A stretch of 64,000 nucleotides of DNA. It comes from Candidatus Hydrogenedens sp. Lineage in GTDB: Bacteria; Hydrogenedentota; Hydrogenedentia; Hydrogenedentales; JAEUWI01. Every line of letters starts with the position of its first letter. Position 1 is the first letter of the stretch. The DNA lies in the NCBI GenBank assembly GCA_016125095.1, contig WGMK01000022.1, positions 124,950-188,949 on the forward strand. Reading direction: 5' to 3'. This document shows, one piece after another, positions 42,999 through 51,783 of this stretch. The notes beneath the pieces were generated by a model. That model was not told the origin of the DNA. It worked only from the letters and a program-made list of their open reading frames with translations, and searched no databases. The position numbers and the translations under genes are program-made.

Positions 42999-45900
42999 AT
43001 GCGGACAATCATCGCAGCCTTTGCGGCCAACCACGTATTGGCGAACGTCGTGCTCTGCCTGGTGCTCGTATGCGGCGGCCTGGCCGCGACTTCGATGGTG
43101 CGCGAAAGCATGCCCGAGGTCCGCATCGACGTTATTCAAATCGGCATCGCGTTCCCGGGCGCGAATCCCAAGGAAGTCGAAGAGGGTATCTCGCGCCTGG
43201 TGGAACCCGTGGTCGACGGCATGGAAGGCGTCAAGAGTTACAACACCTACTCGGCCGAGGGTTTTTCTTCTACCTCCGTGGAAATCGAGGCTGGGCGCGA
43301 TCTGCAGGAAATGAAAGACCTGCTGCAAGAAGCCGTGGACAGCATCCCCAACCTGCCCGCCGAGGCCCGCGCGCCGCGCATCAGCATCATCAAGGACGAT
43401 GAGGAGGTCATCAACGTCGCGCTCTGGGGCGACCTGCCCGAGCGCCAGATGAAGGCGTGGGCCGAACGCGTGCGCGGCGATCTGCTCCGCAAGGACGGCA
43501 TCTCCCTCGTCTACGTGACCGACGTGCGGCCCTATGAAATCAGCGTGGAGGTGACGCGCGCGCGGCTGCTGCAATACGGCCTGACCGTGGGGGAGGTGAG
43601 CGCTGCGATTCAGCGCGCGAGCCTCGATGTGTCGGCAGGCAAGCTGAAGGACGAGGGCGAGGAAATCAGCATCCGCGCGGTGGGCCGCCGCTACGATGGC
43701 GAGGCGCTGGAGAGCATTCCCGTGAAGACCGCGCCCGACGGCACGATCATCACACTGGGCGATATCGCCGACGTGCGCGACGCGTTCTCCGAACAGGCCG
43801 CCTTCAGCCAGTTCAACGGCAAGCCCTGCGTGCTTATCGAGGTGTACAAGGCGAAGGGCGAGGACAGCCTGTTCATCAGCGACCTCGTGCGCGCCTATAC
43901 GGAGAAGGCACAGGCCGGCATGCCGCCCGGATTGCACATTACGCCCTGTTTCGACGAATCGGATTTCATCCGCGCGCAGATCAGCATGCGCTTCAGCAAC
44001 GGTGTCTATGGTTTGATGCTGGTGCTGCTGGTGCTCTGGCTCTTTCTGAACGCGCGGCTTGCGTTCTGGGTGGCGATGGGCATCCCCGTATCGCTGGCGG
44101 GCACCTTCTGCGTGCTCTGGTTCGTGGGTGCCAGCATCAATCAGATCACGCTTATGTCCTTCATCATCGTGCTGGGCATTGTCGTGGACGACGCCATCGT
44201 GATGGGCGAAGCGATCTTCCATCACCGCAAAATGGGCAAGGGTCCGTTGCAGGCCGCTGTGGATGGCGTGTCCGAAGTCGGCATGCCCGTCATTGCCGCC
44301 GTGCTTACCACGGTGATCGCGTTTTATCCCGCCAGCTTCGTGCCCGGGTTTCTGGGCCAGCTCATGGCCATCGTGCCCGTGGTCGTTATTTCCGCGCTGC
44401 TCATTTCGCTTACCGAGTGCCTGCTGTTTCTACCGGCCCACCTGAACAACCTGCCGGAAATCGAGAGCAGTGCGCCGCCGCGCGGGTGGCGTGCGCTCCT
44501 ACAGCCGCACCGGCTCACCGGCTACCTGCTCGAAACGTTCGCCGAGCGTTACTACCTGCCGGCGGTGCGCCTCGCGGTCGATTTTCGCTATGTGTCCGTG
44601 TGCATTGGCGTTGCCGTACTGATCGCGGTGTCCGGCTTGTTCGCGGGCGGGCTGCTCCGCTTCGTGTTCTGGCCGCCGGTGGACGGCGACGTGATGGCCG
44701 CCTTCGTCGAGTTTCCGCCCGGCACACCGCCGCAGACCGTGAGCGCCGCGCTGGTGCGCACGCGCGAGGGCCTCGAGCGCGTGGCTGCCCGGCTGGAGAC
44801 CACCAGCGGCGAGCCCGCCATCGAAAACATGCACGAGCGCATTTTCGCGGGCGCGCCCGAGCAGGGCCGCGTGTTCGTCGAATTCATTCCCCCGTCGCGA
44901 CGCGGCGTGCCCCTTGAGGAAATCTCGGTGAAGTGGGAGGAGGAAGTCGGCAAGATTCCCGGCGCTGTCTCGCAGCAGTATTTCCGCTCGTCGCTGGGCG
45001 GAGGCGGTCCGCAGATTTCCATCTGGCTTACGGGGCCGAACATGGACGACCTGCTCGCGGCCTCCGAACAGCTGGAAGCCAAGCTGACCAGCATGGACGG
45101 CGTCTATCAGGTCGAAAACGATTTCCGGCCCGGACGCAATGAATTGCAGGTGAGCCTGAAGCCGGAGGGCGAGGCGCTCGGGCTGACCATGGCCGATGTG
45201 AGCCGCCACCTGAGCGATGCCTTCTACGGCGCCGAGCCGCAGCAGTTGCAGCGCGGGCGCGACGAGGTGAAGGTGCGCGTGCGCTATCCCGTCGACGAAC
45301 GCGCCACGGTCGAGGATCTCGAGCACTCGCGCATCCGCACGCCCACGGGCGCCGAGGTACCGCTGCTGTCTGTGGCGGACTTCTCGTTGGCGCCGGGTTA
45401 CGCGGTCATCAAGGGCACGAACGGCATGCGGCGGCTCGCGGTGATGGCCCGCGCGGATTCTTCGGTTACTACGCCGGAAGCCGTGACGGAACAGTTGACC
45501 AAGGGATTCCTCGACCGGCTCACGGCGAACTATCCCGGCATGGAATGGCGTATCCGTGGCGAGGTGGAGCAGAACGAGCAAACGCTCGGCGGCATTCAGA
45601 ACGGTCTCTTCATCGGCATCCTGGGCATCTTCGTCGTCATGGCCGCCATCTTTCGTTCGTACGCCCAGCCGATCCTGATTCTGCTCATCATTCCCTTCGG
45701 GCTGGTTGGCGCATTCCTCGGCCATTGGATCCTCGGCATCAACGTCACCATCCTCAGCCTCTTCGGCATCGTCGCGCTTGCGGGCGTGGTGGTGAACGAC
45801 GCCATCGTGCTGGTGGAATGTTTCAACGCCCACATCGCCGCCGGGGAAACCTTCCGCAATGCGTTGGCCATGGCCGGCGTGCGCCGTTTCCGCGCCATCT

Positions 45901-46202
45901 TCCTCACCACCGTAAGCACGTTTGCGGGCCTCGTGCCCATCCTCACCGAGAAAGACCTCGAGGCCCAGCTGGTGATTCCCATGTGCGCGTCGGTCGCTTT
46001 CGGCGTGCTCTTCGCCACGGGGGTGACGCTGCTGCTGCTGCCCTGCTACCTTGCGATTCTTAACGACGTGAACCGGCTGGTGTATTATCTCCGCCGGGGC
46101 GTGTGGCTCGAGCCGGAGGACGTGGAGCCTGCGCGCCGGCGCCACAGCCACCAGGAAATCGAAGACGCGGCCGGATCGGCGGAGCCCTCGCCCGCCAGCT
46201 GA
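42999..46202 (+). CDS. RND-family efflux pump inner-membrane subunit
   Basis: AcrB/MexB-superfamily proton antiporter of 1067 residues with twelve hydrophobic segments and two large periplasmic loops. Family stretches: PGANPKEVEEGISRLVEP, the motif VLGIVVDDAIVMGEA in helix 4 (proton-relay Asp pair), and ALAGVVVNDAIVLVECF in helix 10. Substrates cannot be predicted. The XRE-cyclase gene follows after 21 bases and may control this operon. Confidence 0.93.
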   Translation: MRTIIAAFAANHVLANVVLCLVLVCGGLAATSMVRESMPEVRIDVIQIGIAFPGANPKEVEEGISRLVEPVVDGMEGVKSYNTYSAEGFSSTSVEIEAGRDLQEMKDLLQEAVDSIPNLPAEARAPRISIIKDDEEVINVALWGDLPERQMKAWAERVRGDLLRKDGISLVYVTDVRPYEISVEVTRARLLQYGLTVGEVSAAIQRASLDVSAGKLKDEGEEISIRAVGRRYDGEALESIPVKTAPDGTIITLGDIADVRDAFSEQAAFSQFNGKPCVLIEVYKAKGEDSLFISDLVRAYTEKAQAGMPPGLHITPCFDESDFIRAQISMRFSNGVYGLMLVLLVLWLFLNARLAFWVAMGIPVSLAGTFCVLWFVGASINQITLMSFIIVLGIVVDDAIVMGEAIFHHRKMGKGPLQAAVDGVSEVGMPVIAAVLTTVIAFYPASFVPGFLGQLMAIVPVVVISALLISLTECLLFLPAHLNNLPEIESSAPPRGWRALLQPHRLTGYLLETFAERYYLPAVRLAVDFRYVSVCIGVAVLIAVSGLFAGGLLRFVFWPPVDGDVMAAFVEFPPGTPPQTVSAALVRTREGLERVAARLETTSGEPAIENMHERIFAGAPEQGRVFVEFIPPSRRGVPLEEISVKWEEEVGKIPGAVSQQYFRSSLGGGGPQISIWLTGPNMDDLLAASEQLEAKLTSMDGVYQVENDFRPGRNELQVSLKPEGEALGLTMADVSRHLSDAFYGAEPQQLQRGRDEVKVRVRYPVDERATVEDLEHSRIRTPTGAEVPLLSVADFSLAPGYAVIKGTNGMRRLAVMARADSSVTTPEAVTEQLTKGFLDRLTANYPGMEWRIRGEVEQNEQTLGGIQNGLFIGILGIFVVMAAIFRSYAQPILILLIIPFGLVGAFLGHWILGINVTILSLFGIVALAGVVVNDAIVLVECFNAHIAAGETFRNALAMAGVRRFRAIFLTTVSTFAGLVPILTEKDLEAQLVIPMCASVAFGVLFATGVTLLLLPCYLAILNDVNRLVYYLRRGVWLEPEDVEPARRRHSHQEIEDAAGSAEPSPAS

Positions 46203-46223
46203 GCGCGCGGGAGGGTACCGTCG

Positions 46224-46955
46224 ATGAATCTCGCCGTCCTCGGCAAACGTATCCGCGAGCTGCGCGAGCGCCGCGGCCTCAAGCAGAACGACGTCGCCAA
46301 CGCCCTGCAGGTGAGCCCGCAGGCCGTGTCGAAATGGGAGCGCGGCGAGAACGCCCCGGACATTTCCCTCTGGCTCGGCCTGTCGCAGTTGCTTGGGGTC
46401 AGTTGCGATACACTGCTCGGGCGCACCGAGGCCGCCGACACCTTTCCCGCCACGGTGCTGTGTACGGGGCTCAATCATTTCGCCGAGCGTGCCAAGCGGG
46501 GCGAACCGCGCGACCTCGCGCTCTGGGCCAACGGCCTGTTTCACACCGTCACCGAGACGGTGCTGCGCCATGACGGGGTGCCCGTGAAATACGTCGGCGA
46601 TGGATTCCTCGGATTCTTCTCCGGGCCGCGCCATGCCGACCGCGCACTCGATGCCGCCTGCGACGCCAAGCGTGTGCTCGACTCGGCGGATCTGGTCATT
46701 GCGCTGCACAGCGGCGATATCTACCTGGGCGAAATCGGCCACCGGGACTATGCCCGGCTCGATATTGTCGGCGACACCGTGAACACCGCCTTCTTCGCCA
46801 TGCACTGGATCGCCTCGCACCTCCAATCCGGCGTGGGCCTGACGGCCGAGGCCCGCAAGGAACTCGAGTCCAAGCCCCGCCTCGGCAAGCCTCAGGAGGC
46901 CAAGATCGGCCCGCTCGATGAGACCGTGCGGATCTACGAAGCTCTTTATTCTTGA
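46224..46955 (+). CDS. XRE-family HTH fused to class III nucleotidyl-cyclase-like domain
   Basis: Protein of 243 residues. Residues 1-68 are a Cro/C1-type DNA-binding domain (LGKRIRELRERRGLKQNDVA, SPQAVSKWERGENAPDI). Residues about 75-240 resemble an adenylate/guanylate cyclase domain: VKYVGDGFLGFFSGP, IALHSGDIYLGEIGHRDYAR and DIVGDTVNTAFF. The second metal Asp (VGD) and the transition-state Asn (DTVN) are kept. The first metal motif is replaced by LCTGLNHFAERA, which has no Asp, and the Arg expected four residues after the Asn is Phe or Ala. Activity is therefore doubtful; it may sense a nucleotide and control transcription, perhaps of the pump operon just upstream. Confidence 0.8.
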   Translation: MNLAVLGKRIRELRERRGLKQNDVANALQVSPQAVSKWERGENAPDISLWLGLSQLLGVSCDTLLGRTEAADTFPATVLCTGLNHFAERAKRGEPRDLALWANGLFHTVTETVLRHDGVPVKYVGDGFLGFFSGPRHADRALDAACDAKRVLDSADLVIALHSGDIYLGEIGHRDYARLDIVGDTVNTAFFAMHWIASHLQSGVGLTAEARKELESKPRLGKPQEAKIGPLDETVRIYEALYS

Positions 46956-46980
46956 CATAATTGATTGAAAGTCGAACAAG
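46952..46980 (+). promoter_or_regulatory. possible promoter before the PagL-like gene
   Basis: TTGACA (46952-46957) overlaps the cyclase stop codon. The only box at 17 bases is AACAAG (46975-46980), a weak -10. The region to 47031 is AT-rich compared with its surroundings. Confidence 0.3.
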
Positions 46981-47031
46981 ATGTGCATTACGATATTGTT
47001 CGGGTTAGACCGAAAAAGGGACGGGGAGCTT

Positions 47032-47631
47032 ATGAAAACGCAATTGGCTTGGTGCGTGTGCCTCTTGATGGCGGTTAGCGCGGTTCCGGCGCATGCCGTG
47101 AGCTGGGACGAAGGCAATTGGCGGCTCGAGGTCGCGGCGGGTCCCGGTATTGAAGGCGGCAGCCTCGACCGGAGCAACGATATTTTCGCCTCGGTGATGC
47201 TGGACCGCGAGATGCCGATGAGCAAGCGCACCACCCTGAGCCTGCGCCTGATGCCGCTGTTTGTCTACGCGCAAGATGAAAAGGACGACAACGACCGCCT
47301 CTGGCACCGGATTCACGATCACTTCCACGGCCCCGAGTATGACGCGGACACAGTGGTGGGTGCGGGTGCGGGCGGCGGCGTGCGCGTATACGCAAAGGCC
47401 GATACCTACGAGGGCCTGTTCCTCGAGGCGAGCCTGATGGCGGCGCCGCATGCCGGCCTTATCGATGGCAACAGCGTCAACATCGATTTCCTGAGCGGCT
47501 TTGGCGTGGGCTACAAGTTTTCGAACCGCTGGCATACGGTGCTCAAGGTCGAGCACATGTCGAACGCGAACTTCGGCGACGACAACAAGGGCACCAACAC
47601 GCTCCGCCTGAGCGTGGGCTACAGCTTCTAG
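47032..47631 (+). CDS. PagL-like lipid A deacylase / acyloxyacyl hydrolase family protein
   Basis: Protein of 199 residues: signal peptide (to VPAHA) and a predicted eight-stranded outer-membrane beta-barrel ending in an aromatic strand (LRLSVGYSF). The PagL signature is present near the C-terminus: KVEHMSNANFGDDNKGTN, with the catalytic His and Ser of the HxS motif. The residue 14 after the His, Glu in the Pseudomonas enzyme, is Asn here, so catalysis by the canonical triad is uncertain. The expected role is removing the 3-O acyl chain of lipid A. GGGGAG precedes the ATG at 47032. Confidence 0.75.
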   Translation: MKTQLAWCVCLLMAVSAVPAHAVSWDEGNWRLEVAAGPGIEGGSLDRSNDIFASVMLDREMPMSKRTTLSLRLMPLFVYAQDEKDDNDRLWHRIHDHFHGPEYDADTVVGAGAGGGVRVYAKADTYEGLFLEASLMAAPHAGLIDGNSVNIDFLSGFGVGYKFSNRWHTVLKVEHMSNANFGDDNKGTNTLRLSVGYSF

Positions 47632-47727
47632 GCATCTCGTTCCTTGCAACCAGGGTAGGCCTTGGCCCACCATCGTCCGAGGCGCGCTATCGATGCGCGA
47701 TCTCTATTGCCGGGTCGGGAGCGACGC

Positions 47728-49851
47728 ATGAAACAAGTGCTGGTGAAGCGCGGACAGGTCCGCGTGGAAGAAGTGCCGCCGCCTTCTGCGGCTGCGGGCA
47801 TGGCACTGGTCCGCGTCAGCCATTCGCTCATCAGCTCCGGCACCGAATCCGGTTTCGTTTCCGACGGCGGCACGGCCGGCTTCGTGCTGAAAAAGGCGCG
47901 CGACCCCCTGAATGTCGAAAAGGTGAAGCGCAAGCTCGCCAGCGTAGGCATCAAGGGCACGCTTGAAATCATTCAGAATAAGCTCTTCCAGTTTCAGGCG
48001 CCCGGCTACAGCACCGCCGGCGTGATTGTGGAATGTGGCGCAAGCGTGCCGGGCTTCTGCGCGGGCGACCGCGTGGCCTGCGCGGGCGTCGGCTTCGCCA
48101 GCCACGCCGAATACAACGCCGTGCCGCACAATCTGCTTACGCCGGTGCCGGATGGGGTCGAATTGGACGAGGCGGCCTTCGTCGCGCTGGGCGCCATCGC
48201 CATGCAGGGTGTGCGCCAGGCGCAGCTCACCCTCGGCGAAACGGTCGTGGTCAGCGGGCTGGGGCTGGTCGGGCAGCTCGCCGCGCAAATCGCGCGCGCC
48301 AGCGGTTGCCGGGTTATCGGCTGCGACCCCGTGCCCGAAAAGCGCGCGCTGGCCGAATCGCTGGGTATCGAGGCGGTGTGTGATCCGGGTGAACTGGACG
48401 ACACCGTGCAGGCCTGGACCGCAGGCTATGGCGCGGATGCCGTGCTGATCTGCGCGGCGTCCAAGGGCAGCGAAGTGACAGCGCAGGCGCTCGAAGTCTG
48501 CCGGCGCAAGGGCCGCGTGGTTGTGGTGGGCGCGGTGGGCCTGCAGCTGCCGCGCGAGCCGATGTACCTGAAAGAAATCGATTTCCGCCTGTCTTGCTCC
48601 TACGGCCCCGGCCGCTACGACACGGGCTACGAAGAGCGCGGCGTGGACTATCCCTACGGTTATGTGCGCTGGACCGAAGGCCGCAACATGGCGGAGTTCC
48701 TCCGGCTCATCGCCGACGGCAAGGTGCGCGTGCGGCCGCTGGTGTCGATGACGAAGCCGGTGGACGAGGCCGCGGAGGCCTACGCCGCCGTGACCGAGGG
48801 CCGCGCGGAGCTTATTGCCGCGCTGCTGAGCTATGGCGATCCGGCCGCGCACGCGCAGCCGCCGAAGCGCACGCTGGCAATACGCACCCAGGCGCCCAAG
48901 GGCGACGTGGGCGTGGCGGTGCTCGGCGCGGGCGGCTTTGCCAACGCCTATCACCTGCCGAACCTGAAGGCCCACGCGAAAGCGCGCATCGAGGCGGTGG
49001 TCGCCCGCACCGGCGGCAGCGCCAAGCAGGCCGCCGAGAAATTCGGCGCGCGCTATTGCGCCACGGACTACCGCGAAGTGCTGGACGACCCGGCGATCGA
49101 TGCAGTCATCATCGCCACGCGCCACCACCTGCATGCCGAGATGGCGCTGGCGGCCCTCGATGCCGGCAAGCATGTTTTTGTCGAGAAGCCGCTCGCGCTG
49201 ACCGTGGCGGATTGCGAGGCCATTGTGCAGCGCGCCGAGGCGGCGGGCAAACTGGTCACGGTCGGATTCAACCGCCGCTTCAGCAAGCTGGCCGAGATCG
49301 TGGAAGAGACGCTGCGCAAGCACCCGGGTGCCGCGACGATTCACTACCGGTGCAACGCGGGCGCGCTGCCTACGGGGCATTGGGCACAGGACCCGGTCGA
49401 GGGCGGCGGCCGCATTCTGGGCGAGGCGGTGCACTTCATTGATCTCTGCCGCTGGTGGCACGGTGCCGAGGCCGCGAGTGTATCGGCCGAGCGGCTGGGC
49501 GCGGGCGGCGCGGCCATCGCGGACGACAACCTCGCCATAGCGATGCGCATGGGCAATGGCGCGCTGGCGAACATCGTCTACACGACGACCGGGCATACGG
49601 CGCTCGGCAAGGAACGCGTGGAGATCTTCGCGGGCGGCGGTGTGCTGGTCATCGACGACTGGCGCGCGCTCGAGGCCCACGGGCTGCAGGTGAAGCAGGT
49701 GCCGCGCGGCCGCGAGGACAAGGGTCAGGCGGCGCTCATGGCGAACTTCATCGACGCCATCGCGGGCCAGGCCGAACTCCGCATCACCGCCGAAGACGGA
49801 CTGCGCGCCACACAGCTCGCGATCGAGGCCCTGCAGGCCGCCGCGCGCTGA
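47728..49851 (+). CDS. bi-domain oxidoreductase: zinc-type alcohol dehydrogenase fused to Gfo/Idh/MocA
   Basis: Protein of 707 residues. Residues 1-390 are a medium-chain (zinc alcohol dehydrogenase-like) reductase with cofactor loop VSGLGLVGQLAAQIARASG. Residues about 392-707 are a Gfo/Idh/MocA enzyme: VAVLGAGGFANAYHLPNL, AVIIATRHHLHAEMALAALD, and the catalytic-type EKPLALT. Proteins of this architecture sit in polysaccharide and aminosugar gene clusters; the substrate is unknown. GGGAG precedes the ATG at 47728. A separate GFO gene follows after 84 bases. Confidence 0.88.
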   Translation: MKQVLVKRGQVRVEEVPPPSAAAGMALVRVSHSLISSGTESGFVSDGGTAGFVLKKARDPLNVEKVKRKLASVGIKGTLEIIQNKLFQFQAPGYSTAGVIVECGASVPGFCAGDRVACAGVGFASHAEYNAVPHNLLTPVPDGVELDEAAFVALGAIAMQGVRQAQLTLGETVVVSGLGLVGQLAAQIARASGCRVIGCDPVPEKRALAESLGIEAVCDPGELDDTVQAWTAGYGADAVLICAASKGSEVTAQALEVCRRKGRVVVVGAVGLQLPREPMYLKEIDFRLSCSYGPGRYDTGYEERGVDYPYGYVRWTEGRNMAEFLRLIADGKVRVRPLVSMTKPVDEAAEAYAAVTEGRAELIAALLSYGDPAAHAQPPKRTLAIRTQAPKGDVGVAVLGAGGFANAYHLPNLKAHAKARIEAVVARTGGSAKQAAEKFGARYCATDYREVLDDPAIDAVIIATRHHLHAEMALAALDAGKHVFVEKPLALTVADCEAIVQRAEAAGKLVTVGFNRRFSKLAEIVEETLRKHPGAATIHYRCNAGALPTGHWAQDPVEGGGRILGEAVHFIDLCRWWHGAEAASVSAERLGAGGAAIADDNLAIAMRMGNGALANIVYTTTGHTALGKERVEIFAGGGVLVIDDWRALEAHGLQVKQVPRGREDKGQAALMANFIDAIAGQAELRITAEDGLRATQLAIEALQAAAR

Positions 49852-49935
49852 TTTCGCGCGTGCCCGGATGCCTCGCCGCGTGTTAAGGTGGGGAATTGAA
49901 ACCACGCGCCATGAAGGATGGCAGGAGGCGATTCC

Positions 49936-50928
49936 ATGACGACACCAATCCGCTGGGGCATACTGGGCACGGGCAGCATCGCGGGGCAATTCGTCGAGGG
50001 CCTGCGGGCCCTGCCGGATGCCGACGTGCGGGCGGTGGGCTCGCGCACTCTGGAACGCGCCGAGGCCTTCGGCGGCGAGCGCGGCATCCCCAACCGCCAC
50101 GGCAGCTACGAGGCCCTCGCATCGGACCCCGAGGTGGACGTCATCTACATCGCCACGCCGCACCCCATGCACGCGCGCGACAGCATCCTCTGCCTCGAAC
50201 ACGGCAAGCACGTAGTGTGCGAGAAGCCCGTGACCGTAAACAGCGGCGAGCTGGAACAGGTGCTGGGTGCGGCCAAGGCGTCGGGCAAGTTCTTCATGGA
50301 AGCCATGTGGATGTACTTCACACCGAATATCCGCCTTGCGGAGTCGTTGGTGCGCGACGGCGCCATCGGCAAGGTGCGGATGCTCACCGCACACTTCGGG
50401 TTCCAGGCCGACGCCGACGAGACGAGCCGCCTGCTGAACCCGGATCTGGCCGGCGGCGCGCTGCTCGACGTGGGCATCTACCCCATCGCCTTCGCCCTGC
50501 TCATGATGGGCGGCGTACCCAAGCGCATGACCAGCAGCGCCTGCCTCGGGCAAACCGGCGTGGACGAACAATCCGCCTACCTCTTCGAATACGAAGACGG
50601 GGCGATTGCGCAGCTCTCGAGCGCCGTGACCACCACGACACCTTACGACGCCTGGATTCTCGGCGATGCCGGCCGCATCCATGTGCACGCGCCCTTCTGG
50701 GGACGTTGCCCGGGCTACACGCTGTACCAAGGTGACGACGAGGAAGGCACCTACGTGTCCGAACCGCTCCGCGGCAACGGCTACGACTACGAAGCCGAGG
50801 CGGCGATGCAAGCCATCCGCGACGGCCTGACCGAGCACCCCCGCATGCCGCACCGCCGCTCGCAGGAATTCATGGCCACCATGGACGCCCTCCGCGCACA
50901 GTGGGGCCTGCGCTATCCCTTCGAATAG
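49936..50928 (+). CDS. Gfo/Idh/MocA-family NAD(P)-dependent oxidoreductase
   Basis: Protein of 330 residues resembling inositol, glucose-fructose or dihydrodiol dehydrogenases. Rossmann motif GILGTGSIAGQFVEGLRAL at the N-terminus, YIATPHPMHA, catalytic-type CEKPVTVN, and the C-terminal sheet domain with LLDVGIYPIAFALLMMGG. AGGAGG is close before the ATG at 49936. Substrate cannot be assigned. Confidence 0.88.
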   Translation: MTTPIRWGILGTGSIAGQFVEGLRALPDADVRAVGSRTLERAEAFGGERGIPNRHGSYEALASDPEVDVIYIATPHPMHARDSILCLEHGKHVVCEKPVTVNSGELEQVLGAAKASGKFFMEAMWMYFTPNIRLAESLVRDGAIGKVRMLTAHFGFQADADETSRLLNPDLAGGALLDVGIYPIAFALLMMGGVPKRMTSSACLGQTGVDEQSAYLFEYEDGAIAQLSSAVTTTTPYDAWILGDAGRIHVHAPFWGRCPGYTLYQGDDEEGTYVSEPLRGNGYDYEAEAAMQAIRDGLTEHPRMPHRRSQEFMATMDALRAQWGLRYPFE

Positions 50929-50946
50929 CGCGACGCAGGGAAACGC

Positions 50947-51783
50947 CTACTGCTTCTCCGAGCCGCCGCGGAGCTTCTTGAACCAGCGTCGCAGGTCGGT
51001 GGCGATGTCCCAGAATATCCAAAGGAACAGCAGGCTGGGAATGCCGATGACCATGCTCTTGCCCCACCATGTGTGGCTGTAGCCGGTGAAATCGCGCCAG
51101 CGATTGAAGGGATACCAAATGGCGAAGGCGCGGCCGACGAGGTTCTCGCGCGGCACGAAGCCGTACATGCGGCTGTCGTGGCTCTCCGAACTGTTGTCGC
51201 CCATCATGAAGTAATGCCCCTCGGGAATCGTGATGCTGGCCGGGTCGTTCCCCACGCCGAAGCGGATGGGGTCTTGACGCTGGAGTTCCTCGAAAAAGGC
51301 ACGCTGACGGGGATCGGCGATTTTCCGGATGTCATCCGGACTCCAGTACCATTGTTCTTCCGGCATCGAGTCGGGCTTCTCGACCTTCTTGCCGTTGATG
51401 AGGATGCCGCCGTGGTGGATCTGGATGGTCTCGCCGGGAAGGCCGACGACGCGCTTTACCAGGGTGTCGTGGTTCGAGTCGGGCTCGATGGTCTGGAAGA
51501 CCATAACCTCCCAGCGCTCGGGGCCGCCCCATTCCGCCAGCCAGGTCTTGGTCCAGGGCAGCCGGATGCCGTAGGCGAGGCGGTTCACCAGGATGCGGTC
51601 GCCCTTGAAGAAGGTGTCGCCGTGCAGCGTGGGCTCCATGGACCGAGAGGGAATCGTGAACTGGTCCATGAGGAAGCCCTTCACGAAGAGAATCGAACCG
51701 ATGATGAGGAACCAGTAGATTGTCTGGCGTCGGTTCTCGCTGTGCTGGCGCGCGGCGGCCTCGGCGGAATCAGTCTGCGTCAT
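50947..51783 (-). CDS. lepB: signal peptidase I
   Basis: Membrane-bound Ser-Lys protease of 278 residues that removes Sec and Tat signal peptides from the many secreted proteins of this genome. N-terminal helix (about 22-40), catalytic Ser in PSRSMEPTL, catalytic Lys in LVKRVVGLPGE, and GDNSSESHDSR of box E. The C-terminus has an additional hydrophobic helix (about 243-260). The ATG overlaps the lepA stop by 14 bases, the classical lepA-lepB order. Confidence 0.95.
   Translation of the reverse strand: MTQTDSAEAAARQHSENRRQTIYWFLIIGSILFVKGFLMDQFTIPSRSMEPTLHGDTFFKGDRILVNRLAYGIRLPWTKTWLAEWGGPERWEVMVFQTIEPDSNHDTLVKRVVGLPGETIQIHHGGILINGKKVEKPDSMPEEQWYWSPDDIRKIADPRQRAFFEELQRQDPIRFGVGNDPASITIPEGHYFMMGDNSSESHDSRMYGFVPRENLVGRAFAIWYPFNRWRDFTGYSHTWWGKSMVIGIPSLLFLWIFWDIATDLRRWFKKLRGGSEKQ

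Noticed and set aside
44499..47234. 911-residue minus-strand frame opposite the RND pump and the cyclase gene
   Set aside because: Crosses two conserved plus-strand genes, product without motifs; shadow of GC bias.
47704..50853. 1049-residue minus-strand frame opposite the oxidoreductases
   Set aside because: Longest shadow frame in the window, but the plus strand contains Rossmann and EKP motifs in both genes.
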